From the NCBI GenBank assembly GCA_000200715.1, contig DP000238.1, positions 494,154 through 558,153 of the forward strand: a stretch of 64,000 nucleotides of DNA, in the 5' to 3' direction. A program made the position numbers and the translations under genes. The stretch is from Cenarchaeum symbiosum A. GTDB taxonomy: Archaea; Thermoproteota; Nitrososphaeria; Nitrososphaerales; Nitrosopumilaceae. The notes under the pieces are model-generated. The model was not told where the DNA came from. It made no database searches and saw nothing but the letters and a program-made list of their open reading frames with translations. Positions within the stretch are counted from its first letter, which is position 1. Each line of letters opens with the position of its first letter. Of the stretch, positions 9,662-17,238 are shown piece after piece.

Positions 9662-10270
9662 CTACCGGCCCGGCTCCCCGTCGACCAGGCAGACTAGCTC
9701 CCGGGCGAAATCCCCCAGGATCTCCGCCTCCTCAAGCGGGTCCTTTCCCCTGATCTCCAGGTCCTGCCTGAGCTCCCCAAGACGCGGCGTGTCCCGGGGG
9801 CACGCCTCGAGATGCGAGCTGAATATTTTGTCAGACACATGTGCCAGCATGAGCAGCCCGTTCTCTTTGCTTGCGTGGCGCGTGCTGAGCATCACAAGCT
9901 TGTCGTCGCTGTAAATGTCCCTTAGCATCTTGAGCGCCTTTGTCTCCGGCACCATCCCGAACTTTGGATGGCTTTGTATGATTATCAGTTCCAGCCTGCC
10001 CTCGGCGGTCGGCTGCATGTTGTATTCATATTCGCGGCCCCCCGCCCGCGTCCTGACCTGCACGAATTTTTTTACGCGGCCGCGCAGCTGCCGGGCGAGT
10101 ATGTCGGAGCCGGGATCAAAGCACGGCGGCTCCTTGTGAAAGTGGAGATTCCCGACCTTGCTGTCACTCAGGTTCTTGATTGTATACTCTGAATATTCGT
10201 CCCCCAGCTGCTGCCTGCATACTATGCATATATCCCCCGCCAATGCGGGATCCGTTGCGCAATTTTCCAT
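9662..10270 (-). CDS. Hypothetical protein with N-terminal Cys/His zinc-finger-like motif
   Basis: About 202 residues from ATG 10270. I do not recognise the family. The first 50 residues hold CIVC, then HFH and a further Cys (HKEPPC), a spacing that suggests a treble-clef-like zinc site. The remainder is mixed alpha/beta with a hydrophobic strand (LELIIIQSHP) and an acidic, helical C-terminus. No signal peptide or membrane segment is visible, so it is probably cytoplasmic. The frame stays open to an ATG at 10342, but those extra codons lie inside a dispersed repeat that also occurs at 52.1 kb, so the shorter start is preferred. The gene directly borders the orphan methyltransferase unit. Confidence 0.6.
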   Translation of the reverse strand: MENCATDPALAGDICIVCRQQLGDEYSEYTIKNLSDSKVGNLHFHKEPPCFDPGSDILARQLRGRVKKFVQVRTRAGGREYEYNMQPTAEGRLELIIIQSHPKFGMVPETKALKMLRDIYSDDKLVMLSTRHASKENGLLMLAHVSDKIFSSHLEACPRDTPRLGELRQDLEIRGKDPLEEAEILGDFARELVCLVDGEPGR

Positions 10271-10289
10271 AAATGTCTTGTGATATAAG

Positions 10290-10348
10290 GCTCTGTTACG
10301 TTGCGGGGGCATGGCCCAAAACGTGTCAAGAGCCGGGGACATGGGCGA
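10290..10348 (+). repeat. Terminal-type repeat Y, copy A
   Basis: A segment of about 58 bp beginning ctctgttacgttgcggg and containing gtgtcaagagccgggg. It matches, with scattered changes, the inverted repeats bounding the R-M unit at 49911-49970 (same strand) and 52124-52186 (opposite strand). Here it lies on the 3' side of the inverted methyltransferase copy, as expected if copy A derives from the same element. Confidence 0.75.
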
Positions 10349-10480
10349 TCTGGGGTCAAAAACTGTTAATCCGCGGGTACATTGGTGTTAACCGCGGTGA
10401 CATGGATACTACATGGAACAAAAACTAGTGAGGCTTTTACGTAGCCATGGATACTAGTGTACATGGCACCTATTTTGTAG
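10349..10480. repeat. Flank of the R-M unit, shared with 52017-52123 (inverted)
   Basis: Contains aaaaactgttaatccgcggg, catggaacaaaaactagtg and atactagtgtacatggcacc, all also present in reverse complement at 52017-52123. In copy A this flank joins the methyltransferase 3' end directly; in copy B about 950 bp holding the restriction enzyme gene lies between them. No gene is seen here. Confidence 0.75.
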
Positions 10481-10492
10481 AGGCGACATACT

Positions 10493-11143
10493 CTAGATTA
10501 GATTTTTGATCTTGTTTTTAAGCACGAGATCAAGGCCCCATGCAGACCAGCCGCGGTATTTTTCCCGGGCAAACAACTCTATTTTTTTCTGGAATGGAAA
10601 CATCCTTTCTATGCCCTGCATTGCTTGTACCGGTTTTCTGCTATGCTCCGACCGGGGTACCGTGATGAGCTGTCTTACATTCCTCGCGCCCCGGGGGGTG
10701 GGTATTTTTCCGTGTTTGAACAAAAGGCAGAGCTCACAGTTTGACAGGGTGTATTTTCCCGGATTATGATTCATCTTGTCCCATACAAACGCGACCGTGC
10801 GATATTCAAACCCCCAGGCCTTGCCCAGCTGAATAGCCTGTTCCAGATGCGGGCTTGTCGCCCACAGGAACAAGAGGCTGTTGCTGCTTGCAATTTTCTT
10901 AATCGGAATCTCCATCATTTTTTCAGTCTTCATCGTTGGATATTTGAAACTAGACGTACTAACGTAGAGATCCGTTTTGTCATACTGGAGCTTGCCGTTG
11001 TAATCCCAGGGCGGATCGGCATATATAATGTCAAATTTCCTATTTGGGAGCTTTTGATATAGAATTTCACGCGGTACCCTGTTTTGCTTTGTCCTGTTTC
11101 TGACGTCTTTTGAATAGACAGAATAGCTGCTCTGCCTGCTCAT
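10493..11143 (-). CDS. MT-A70/M.MunI-like adenine-N6 DNA methyltransferase, orphan copy A
   Basis: A 216-residue protein with the catalytic DPPW at residues 43-46 (IIYADPPWDYNG), the MT-A70 signature that M.MunI-type DNA m6A methyltransferases share with eukaryotic MT-A70/Ime4. A conserved LLFLWATSPHLEQA block and a C-terminal GWSAWGLD follow. It transfers a methyl group from S-adenosylmethionine to adenine; the target is probably the site of the partner restriction enzyme, predicted CAATTG. It differs from the copy at 50401-51051 at only about six residues. Copy A has no restriction gene beside it: the sequence just after its stop jumps to the flank that in copy B lies beyond the restriction gene. 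Its base composition is more AT-rich than its neighbours, suggesting import. It overlaps a small upstream frame by an ATGA. Confidence 0.9.
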   Translation of the reverse strand: MSRQSSYSVYSKDVRNRTKQNRVPREILYQKLPNRKFDIIYADPPWDYNGKLQYDKTDLYVSTSSFKYPTMKTEKMMEIPIKKIASSNSLLFLWATSPHLEQAIQLGKAWGFEYRTVAFVWDKMNHNPGKYTLSNCELCLLFKHGKIPTPRGARNVRQLITVPRSEHSRKPVQAMQGIERMFPFQKKIELFAREKYRGWSAWGLDLVLKNKIKNLI

Positions 11144-11319
11144 TTTCCGCCCCTCCCGTCACTTGAAGCGGCTCCGGCCTTGCGCCCCGTCAATTCGAAT
11201 ACAAGGCTTTCATGGAGTCTTGACGCCATAGCGGTTGGCTGCCGGATGATTTCCACAAGACCGCACCTTCCGTCAAAACCAACGGCTCCAAATTTCCTTT
11301 GAGCCTTCCCCCAGGCCAT
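11140..11319 (-). CDS. Small basic protein upstream of methyltransferase copy A
   Basis: A 59-residue frame (MAWGKAQRKFGAVGFDG...) from ATG 11319, ending in an ATGA overlap with the methyltransferase start and so probably translationally coupled. The same frame exists in copy B (50219-50404) with about nine substitutions and no frame break, although the DNA has diverged. An A/T-rich box (aaattttaaatg on the minus strand) lies about 26 nt upstream. Function unknown; a controller protein for the R-M unit is possible, but no helix-turn-helix is evident. Confidence 0.5.
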   Translation of the reverse strand: MAWGKAQRKFGAVGFDGRCGLVEIIRQPTAMASRLHESLVFELTGRKAGAASSDGRGGK

Positions 11320-11739
11320 TATCGCAGTATGTTATCATCATCATTTAAAATTTTTTTTATTGCCCTTGATTAAGGGACGGATGGCCCGGGGCATTGACGT
11401 CGGAGATCCCCGGATGGACCGGAATGTTTTATGCCCGGACACGTGCATTATATACGAGCCATGCCGGGGCACCGTGCAAGTGCCAGCCGATCCAAAAAAA
11501 ACCACCAGTCGGCCCCGCCCGCTGCATGTCCCCGCCCCCTAGGATTCTGTACGTCTGAGGTGCCCCGGCAGGGTATCTTCCCTCCCCGGCAGAAATCGAG
11601 CCCCGCACGCCTCTGCCAAGCAGCTCACCTGGCCCGCCGATCCCCTGACCCCCGGAACTTCTGTACATGCGCCTTGTGTCTGGCGCGTCCAATCCGGCGG
11701 GACTTGAAACTTATAAAACGGCAGCCACTACCCGCGGCC
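11320..11739. other. Intergenic: methyltransferase promoter side and pstS promoter
   Basis: 420 bp without a convincing gene. Bases 11320-11580 belong to the inverted repeat and include the A/T-rich promoter of the minus-strand unit. Bases 11581-11739 are unique and end with the pstS TATA box. Open frames here are short, Pro/Arg-rich and not conserved between the two repeat copies. Confidence 0.6.
11711..11718 (+). promoter_or_regulatory. TATA box of pstS
   Basis: ttataaaa centred about 26 nt before the ATG at 11740. This fixes the short start of pstS and implies a leaderless transcript. Confidence 0.6.
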
Positions 11740-12954
11740 ATGAAAGCGGCACTATCTGCTCTTGCGGTCGCGGCCGTATTGGCCGCATCCTTTGCGCACG
11801 CCCAGCCTGAGCCCCACACGGGGGACGAGCTGTCCATCAACGCGGCCGGCGCCACCTTCCCGTTCCCGCTCATAGACCTGTGGAGGGTCGAATACAACAG
11901 CCTGTACGAGAGCGTCAACCTCAACTACCAGTCGATAGGCAGCGGCGGCGGCATAAAGCAGCACATCGAGGGGACCGTCTCCTTTGCGGCATCCGACAAG
12001 CCCATGTCGGGATCAGAATCCGAGCGGGCCCCCGGCACCCTGCACATACCCGAGGCGATAGGCGGCATAGTAATAGCGTACAACCTGCCCGAGATACACC
12101 GCTCGGGCGTGCAGCTCACGGGTTCGATGATTGCCGATATCTTCCTCGGAAAGATCACGCGCTGGGACGATCCCGCCATTGCATCTGCCAACCCCGGCCT
12201 TGAGCTGCCCGCAGAAGACATCATAACCGTGCACCGCTCGGACGGGTCGGGCACCACCTTTGTATTCACCGACTACATGGTCCATGTAAGCCCCGAGTTC
12301 GATGAAATGGTGGGCCGCGGCAAGAGCGTGCCCTGGCCTAGCGGCGTGGGTGCAGCAGGCAACGAGGGCGTCGCAGGGGTGGTAAAGACCACGCCCTATT
12401 CAATCGGCTACATCGAGCTTGCATACGCGTTCCAGGCCGGCATAACATATGCAGACGTGCAGAACGCCGACGGCACCACGTTTATCACGCCCACCCTCGA
12501 GACGCTGGCCGCCGCATCCGAGCACGCGGCAGAGGTGGGCCTGCCTGCCGCGCACGAGGCCTGGGACGGCGTCTCCATAGTCAACGCGCCGGGCTCCGAC
12601 TCGTACCCTATCGCAAGCCTCACCTACCTGCTGGTCTACGAGGACCTCGAAAAGTCGACTGATTCCATAGAGGAGGCCCGGGCGGTGGTCCATCTCGTAC
12701 ACTGGATGATCACAGAGGGCCAGCAGTACTCGTCGTCCCTCCTGTACGTCCCGCTCCATGCTCACGTGGCCGACATAGGCAAGGCTGGCCTGAAAAGGGT
12801 AAGCTATGAAGGCGAGCTCATCTGGGAGGAGAAATACCAGATACCCCAGTGGATAAAGGACAACGCTCTCTGGTGGGCCGAGGGCAAGATAACCGACGAG
12901 GACTATATCTCCGGCCTGCAGTACCTGATATCCCAGGGCATACTAAAGGTCTAG
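11740..12954 (+). CDS. pstS: Phosphate ABC transporter substrate-binding protein PstS
   Basis: A 404-residue exported phosphate-binding protein. The signal peptide covers residues 1-22 (MKAALSALAVAAVLAASFAHA). Family features follow: NAAGATFPFPL, an S-D-K-P-M phosphate-site loop, and VHRSDGSGTTFVFTDY, the ligand loop of PstS proteins. An extra C-terminal segment ends WIKDNALWWAEGKITDEDY...YLISQGILKV, a tail I associate with extracellular proteins of Thaumarchaeota. The ATG at 11740 was chosen over an upstream in-frame start because it begins the signal peptide and sits 26 nt after a TATA box. It captures phosphate for the PstCAB permease encoded 6 kb downstream; that separation is unusual. 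Confidence 0.95.
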   Translation: MKAALSALAVAAVLAASFAHAQPEPHTGDELSINAAGATFPFPLIDLWRVEYNSLYESVNLNYQSIGSGGGIKQHIEGTVSFAASDKPMSGSESERAPGTLHIPEAIGGIVIAYNLPEIHRSGVQLTGSMIADIFLGKITRWDDPAIASANPGLELPAEDIITVHRSDGSGTTFVFTDYMVHVSPEFDEMVGRGKSVPWPSGVGAAGNEGVAGVVKTTPYSIGYIELAYAFQAGITYADVQNADGTTFITPTLETLAAASEHAAEVGLPAAHEAWDGVSIVNAPGSDSYPIASLTYLLVYEDLEKSTDSIEEARAVVHLVHWMITEGQQYSSSLLYVPLHAHVADIGKAGLKRVSYEGELIWEEKYQIPQWIKDNALWWAEGKITDEDYISGLQYLISQGILKV

Positions 12955-13317
12955 ACTGCAGTGCCATGGGGGGCCTGCGTTGCGTACATGGCCGATCTAA
13001 CCCCTGATACCGGCGCTCCCCGGCCATGCCCTTATGACATCAGGATGCTGTTCAGGCACGATAAACCGCCTGAATATGTCATAGATCTCCAGACTATTAC
13101 TATTTGCTTTTATATGATTGATATATAGATACTAATATGATCGGGTTTATCACTGATTTACTACTCGATTTTCTATTATTGATATAGGTTTTATATATAA
13201 ATGAAAAGTAATAACTTGATTATCATTTATATACACATCATCAAGCATAGTATCGATATATCATTAGTATATAAATAAAAACGATATATTTTTATAGAAA
13301 CTCTGTCTACTCATCAT
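12955..13317. promoter_or_regulatory. AT-rich intergenic region with inverted repeats before the AbiEi-like gene
   Basis: 363 bp without a gene. From about 13075 it becomes strikingly AT-rich against the GC-rich surroundings. An imperfect inverted repeat has arms atactaat (13129-13136) and attagtat (13263-13270) inside longer matching flanks. A tttata box at 13291-13296 is placed correctly for the ATG at 13318. AbiEi antitoxins autoregulate by binding inverted repeats in their promoters, so these arms are candidate operators. Confidence 0.5.
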
Positions 13318-14259
13318 ATGCTGGTAGAAAAAACACAGACGGTTCCACCTGTGTCCAAAAAAAAGGTAGAGGACAGGCAGGCCGAGCTTGGGAAACAGTC
13401 AGGACTCCTGACCCGGAACCTTGCGGAGACAATCCTGGACACGCCTGCAATCAGGGGAATGCAGGGTGTTATAGACGCCCAGGATGCCCTCATAAAAAAG
13501 CTAAATGATCTCAACAAGATCCTGATGGGGAATTCGTCGATGCCGGCAGCTGGTACGATTCATGGCGAAATGGATGCACCCGTAAAGGATTCCTGGAAGC
13601 GCGCGGTTAGGCATTCTGGTGCGATTGCCGACAAACAGGTAACCCGCACAAACATCAAGGGCAGGGTGGCCCGGGTGCTCTTCAACGCCCCCCGCGGCAA
13701 ACTGACAAAATATGGTGTGGCAAAGCGTGCAGAAAGCGGATATCCGTGGGTCAAGACCATCCTGCAAAGGCTTGAAGGGGATGGCATAATCCGGGGAACG
13801 CAGGTGATCGATTTTAGGGGGCTGATGAAGTGGTGGCGACTCCACCAGCCCAGCCCCAAGTACAGGGATTACCTGATGCGCCGCCCCTTGAAGGCACTGG
13901 ACACCAAGCTCGATTATGCGCTTACCAGTTATTACGCAGAGGACAAGATACAAGGCTACCTGTTTACGTCATCGCTGGAGCTTCACATCCGTGAATCAGA
14001 CAAGCGATTCTGGCACGAGTTGGTGATGAAAAAGGGGGCATCTGCCGGGAAAGGGGACGTCAGACTTATCTCTGGGGATGAGCATGTGTTCTATGGGTCA
14101 TTTATGGTGGATGGCGTGAGGCTTGCATCCATACCGCAAATCATGCTAGACCTGTATGATCTCGGCGGGGCCGCACATGAGGCGGCGGACATGATAATGG
14201 AAAAGTGGGAGAAGGAGGCAACGGTTACCGAGCCAAGACCGCCGCACTATCCCCAGTAA
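13318..14259 (+). CDS. AbiEi-like antitoxin / winged-helix regulator (type IV toxin-antitoxin)
   Basis: 313 residues. The N-terminal about 90 are Lys-rich and partly helical. A winged-helix-like segment follows about 110-165 (VLFNAPRGKLTKYGVAKRA...GDGIIRG). The C-terminal half resembles the AbiEi antitoxin domain, with LTSYYAEDKIQGYLFTSS and, near the end, 'VRLASIPQIMLDLYDLGG..HEAADM', close to the family's 'S.PQ.YLDL...gRG.EAA'. The partner encoded 86 bp downstream is an AbiEii-like nucleotidyltransferase. AbiEi proteins repress their own promoter and neutralise the toxin. The ATG at 13318 lies about 25 nt after a TATA box. The AT-rich surroundings suggest horizontal transfer. It could instead be a stand-alone regulator, but the pairing argues against that. 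Confidence 0.7.
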   Translation: MLVEKTQTVPPVSKKKVEDRQAELGKQSGLLTRNLAETILDTPAIRGMQGVIDAQDALIKKLNDLNKILMGNSSMPAAGTIHGEMDAPVKDSWKRAVRHSGAIADKQVTRTNIKGRVARVLFNAPRGKLTKYGVAKRAESGYPWVKTILQRLEGDGIIRGTQVIDFRGLMKWWRLHQPSPKYRDYLMRRPLKALDTKLDYALTSYYAEDKIQGYLFTSSLELHIRESDKRFWHELVMKKGASAGKGDVRLISGDEHVFYGSFMVDGVRLASIPQIMLDLYDLGGAAHEAADMIMEKWEKEATVTEPRPPHYPQ

Positions 14260-14317
14260 CGGCATCCTCCACGCCTTGGGCGCCTTTGATCGGCCGCGCA
14301 TTCCTATTAGTAAATTA

Positions 14318-14323
14318 TTTATA
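14318..14323 (+). promoter_or_regulatory. TATA box of the AbiEii-like gene
   Basis: tttata about 26 nt before the ATG at 14346. It shows the toxin-like gene has its own leaderless promoter, and it rules out the in-frame start 141 bases further upstream. Confidence 0.5.
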
Positions 14324-14345
14324 TGAAGTAATAGTAGAACCAACG

Positions 14346-15188
14346 ATGGATTCAGAAGTAAGGCGGCTGTATGATAAATTTGAGACACGCATATCAAAGG
14401 ACAACATGCTGCACGTCCTGTCCGCCGTTGAGGGCCCCGCCTGTCTGGTGGGCGGATGGGCGGTTTATCTTACCGTGAACGAGAAATACGAGGAGCTCTA
14501 TGGGCGGACATATCAGGAATCCCGGGACATTGATATTGCGTTTCATTTCTCCAAAAATGAAACCGCAGACTCCCTGCACATCTCCCCGTTTTATCAGGCC
14601 GTGCAGGCACTAAAAAACTTGGAATATGAATGGTCCGGGTTTAGGCTCCTGAGGGAGTATGACCGGGACAGCATGGTGCCGCTGGCGCAAGAAGCGGCCA
14701 AAAAAAGGCCCAGCTTTGAATTATTCCGCCTGTATGTGGACCTGATAGCCGACAATGTGCCTGAAAATTTTCAGGACGTCATGGGGTTTACGCCTGTCAA
14801 TCAGCGCATATTTGAGCCGATATTCACGGAAAACCTCTCTGTAACAAAAGAGATATCCGGAGTCAAAGTAACGCTTCCGGCAATTGAAGTGCTTGTCGCC
14901 AGCAAGACCATATCGATGCCTGACAGGCCGCCTGATCACAAAAAAACAAAGGACATCATGGATGTCTTTACCCTCATCTGGCAGTCGGAGGACCGGCTGG
15001 CGGAGATGAAGGCGGACATGCTGCGGCTGCTGTCCAAGTACCACGGGCAGGAGCACCCACAAAAATATGTGGAGCAGGCATTTGCAAAGGTAAGCCAGAG
15101 TGACTGCGATGATGCCGCAAAGCCCCTCGGCATAGATCCTGCCATGATAACAGATGCGCTGGACAACTTTGCCAGGCTGCCCGTTTAG
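14346..15188 (+). CDS. AbiEii/AbiGii-like nucleotidyltransferase (type IV toxin-like)
   Basis: 280 residues. The nucleotidyltransferase signature is clear: LVGGWAVYL at 34-42 and, after a spacer, SRDIDIAF with the metal-binding DID at 61-63. A third acidic strand is likely in FRLYVDLIAD. A later block, 'LPAIEVLVASKTISMPDRPPDHKKTKDIMDVFTL', is typical of AbiEii proteins, where the Lys and Asp help catalysis. Family members transfer nucleotides to tRNA 3' ends or similar acceptors and halt growth; here that is inferred. The upstream AbiEi-like gene is the presumed antitoxin. The TATA box at 14318-14323 gives it its own promoter in addition to any read-through. Confidence 0.75.
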   Translation: MDSEVRRLYDKFETRISKDNMLHVLSAVEGPACLVGGWAVYLTVNEKYEELYGRTYQESRDIDIAFHFSKNETADSLHISPFYQAVQALKNLEYEWSGFRLLREYDRDSMVPLAQEAAKKRPSFELFRLYVDLIADNVPENFQDVMGFTPVNQRIFEPIFTENLSVTKEISGVKVTLPAIEVLVASKTISMPDRPPDHKKTKDIMDVFTLIWQSEDRLAEMKADMLRLLSKYHGQEHPQKYVEQAFAKVSQSDCDDAAKPLGIDPAMITDALDNFARLPV

Positions 15189-15306
15189 GACGGCCGCTAA
15201 ACCCGGTCCACGCCGGGCCCTGATCTGCCGGACCCGTGCTCTTTTGCGCGGAGAACAATTCTTGCCGCCGGAACGTATTGTGTAATCCTTACTACCGCGC
15301 ACACGG

Positions 15307-15675
15307 TCAAATGAGACCCATGTTTCTATAATATTCGGTTATCAGGCGCATGGCCTCGTCTGGCGTCGTGCTCGTATCATCCGTTACCCGGTGCATCGTA
15401 TCCTCCCCACACCTGTGGCAGTATGCATGTGGGATGCCTTCTGGACTTTCTATCATGTACGCATGGGATGAAAATCTGCATTTCCAACACTCGATCCGGG
15501 TCAGGGGGAAAGTCCACAGCTTGTCTCCGAGCATGTGCGCTGTGTACTGCATTCCACTCTGTTTGATCCTTGTCTTGGCACCGTGATCCATGCAGTTTGT
15601 ACTTGCTTTCTCCAATAAAAGAATTTCATCCAACACTATATGGGCCGCATGGCCGGGCTTTGTGTTATCTACCAT
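15307..15675 (-). CDS. Small zinc-ribbon protein
   Basis: 122 residues from ATG 15675 (MVDNTKPGHAAHIVLDEILL). Two Cys pairs, CWKC and CHRC about 25 residues apart, form a rubredoxin-like zinc ribbon. The N-terminal half is helical and the C-terminus acidic then helical (TPDEAMRLITEYYRNMGLI). No catalytic motif is seen; such proteins often bind nucleic acid or a larger complex. A longer in-frame start at 15867 would add an Arg/Pro-rich stretch and is not preferred. A GC-rich near-palindrome around gggttaacc (about 15687) sits just upstream. It is convergent with the AbiEii-like gene. Confidence 0.6.
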   Translation of the reverse strand: MVDNTKPGHAAHIVLDEILLLEKASTNCMDHGAKTRIKQSGMQYTAHMLGDKLWTFPLTRIECWKCRFSSHAYMIESPEGIPHAYCHRCGEDTMHRVTDDTSTTPDEAMRLITEYYRNMGLI

Positions 15676-15679
15676 GTCG

Positions 15680-15702
15680 TCCCCCGGGTTAACCCCGGGG
15701 CT
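15680..15702. promoter_or_regulatory. GC-rich near-palindrome upstream of the zinc-ribbon gene
   Basis: An inverted repeat centred on gggttaaccc with C/G arms lies immediately before the ATG at 15675 (minus strand). It could be an operator or a hairpin in the leader. Nothing else supports a specific role. Confidence 0.3.
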
Positions 15703-15933
15703 TTTTGTGCTTGACAGAATTTGTGTGGGAAATCGAAATATCCTTGACGCTTGGCGGGTGACCATACCCCGTCTCCTGACGCAAGCGCCCCGGACATGAC
15801 CTGCGCCTGCGCGTGGTCCGGCGGTGCCAGGGAAGCGGGCTGTACCATCTTTATGACCGCCGGGCACCGTCTCGCCTGTTGGCAGGCGCTTTAGGCGCGC
15901 TCAGTTAAATACTATCGAGTTCCTATCCCTGAT

Positions 15934-17139
15934 ATGAATATGGCACTCGCCGCGGTACTACCGCTGCTCCTTGCAGGCGGGATGGCCTCGTCTTCTGCGG
16001 TTACATGGGATGAGAGCACCTGGGATGAAGACCTCTACTTTGCCGCCGCAGTAGACGGGTCGATGGCCCACCTCAGGGCGCTTGATCTCAACCTACAGGA
16101 CAGGAACGGGCCGCTGGCCGAGGCGCATGCCTTGCACCTGATGCTCTTAGAATACCCCAAGATGGAGTGGCAACTGCAGGCCGATCCCGACTTTGACGAG
16201 AGGCTCGTGCAGACGCTGCAGGATGTGCAGGTCAGGGCCACAATCAAGGCCGATCCGGAAGATGCCCAGGCTTCAATGGATGATGCAGCCGCCATTTTAG
16301 AAGAAGCCCGGATGCTCGTAGTCGGGGACGAGCTTAGCAGGGACAAGGATTTCAAGCTCTCCGTGATAGTGGAGCTGCTCAAGATGGCAAAGTTCTTTTA
16401 CGATGTGGGCGTATCTGACGGGGAGGTAGTCGCCTTGGCAGAGTTCCAACAGTCCTCGGCGCTTGTGTGGAGGTCAGATCAAATCCTGTCTGGATTCTCA
16501 GGGGACCTGCACAGCGGGGACCTTGTAAGGGTGAATGGACTCCTCGAGGAGATCGACCGCAGCTTCAGCGCTAGAAGCAATCCGGACTTTGTACTCTTAC
16601 AGATGGACGCCCTGATCAAGGTGTTGGAATCCAACGTTGACCGGATGCCGGGTGAGATGATGGATGATAAAATGATGGATGAAAAGATGATGGACGACGG
16701 GCACATGGCAGGCGATGAGCACATGGATGACGGGCACATGGAAGATGAGATGATGGGCGACAACATGATGGACGATGACAAGATGATGGGCGACAACATG
16801 ATGGATGGTGATGAGATGATGGGCGACAACATGATGGACGATGACAAGATGATGGATGACCGCATGATGGGCGACAAGATGATGGATGACCGCATGATGG
16901 GCGACAAGATGATGGATGACCGCATGATGGGCGACAAGATGATGGATGACCGCATGATGGGCGACAAGATGATGGACGGCATGGTGCTTCCGCCTCTCAA
17001 GCAGATTATGGCAGGCGTTGAGCCGGCAGAGATAGAATGCATGGACGGCTTTGAGCTGCTCTTTGGACCCTCGGGTAGGCCTGCCTGCATAATGGAGGAT
17101 ACCGTCTCCCGGCTGGTCCAGGCCGGCTGGACCAGTTGA
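15934..17139 (+). CDS. Exported protein with Met/Asp-rich tandem repeats and C-terminal PAC-GW motif
   Basis: 401 residues with a signal peptide (MALAAVLPLLLAGGMASSSA). Residues about 25-230 form a helical acidic domain shared with the next gene. About 240-350 is a low-complexity tract of units such as MMGDKMMDDR and MMDDGHM, at about 30% Met plus Asp/Glu and a few His. The C-terminus (PPLKQIMAGVEPAEIEC...GRPACIMEDTVSRLVQAGWTS) is a Cys-pair motif I recall on many exported thaumarchaeal proteins. Met/His/Asp-dense sequence suggests binding of Cu(I) or other metals; that is inference. It lies between pstS and pstC beside its paralog. The repeat is encoded by nearly perfect 30-bp DNA units, so its length may vary. 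Confidence 0.8.
   Translation: MNMALAAVLPLLLAGGMASSSAVTWDESTWDEDLYFAAAVDGSMAHLRALDLNLQDRNGPLAEAHALHLMLLEYPKMEWQLQADPDFDERLVQTLQDVQVRATIKADPEDAQASMDDAAAILEEARMLVVGDELSRDKDFKLSVIVELLKMAKFFYDVGVSDGEVVALAEFQQSSALVWRSDQILSGFSGDLHSGDLVRVNGLLEEIDRSFSARSNPDFVLLQMDALIKVLESNVDRMPGEMMDDKMMDEKMMDDGHMAGDEHMDDGHMEDEMMGDNMMDDDKMMGDNMMDGDEMMGDNMMDDDKMMDDRMMGDKMMDDRMMGDKMMDDRMMGDKMMDDRMMGDKMMDGMVLPPLKQIMAGVEPAEIECMDGFELLFGPSGRPACIMEDTVSRLVQAGWTS
16846..16980. repeat. 30-bp tandem repeat encoding MMDDRMMGDK
   Basis: Four consecutive 30-bp units begin at 16861, 16891, 16921 and 16951 with cgcatgatgggcgacaagat; the last diverges at its end. More degenerate 30- to 45-bp relatives precede from about 16650. Confidence 0.95.
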
Positions 17140-17238
17140 GCTGTACAGTGAATCTAGCATAGAACCTAGTTGCAATCAGTCAAGAACCGGGGCTCTGCGA
17201 CATCTGGGTGTTCCCACTAGGACGGAATAAATGGTTAA

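Larger units (their letters stand above)
10487..11580. repeat. Inverted dispersed repeat, copy A (methyltransferase unit)
   Basis: About 1.09 kb matches 49968-51068 in inverted orientation. The match covers the methyltransferase, the coupled small frame, its promoter and about 250 bp of upstream sequence containing ccagtcggccccgcccgctg. It ends near gcagggtatc at both outer edges. Confidence 0.9.

Noticed and set aside
15680-15702. Possible intrinsic terminator (GC palindrome followed by T run)
   Set aside because: The palindrome is imperfect and lies directly upstream of a start codon on the other strand, so an operator or leader hairpin is at least as likely; listed only as a low-confidence regulatory site.
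16597-17175. His-rich minus-strand frame (HHLVAHHAVI repeats)
   Set aside because: It is the antisense of the Met/Asp repeats; the sense frame has the signal peptide and the conserved C-terminus.
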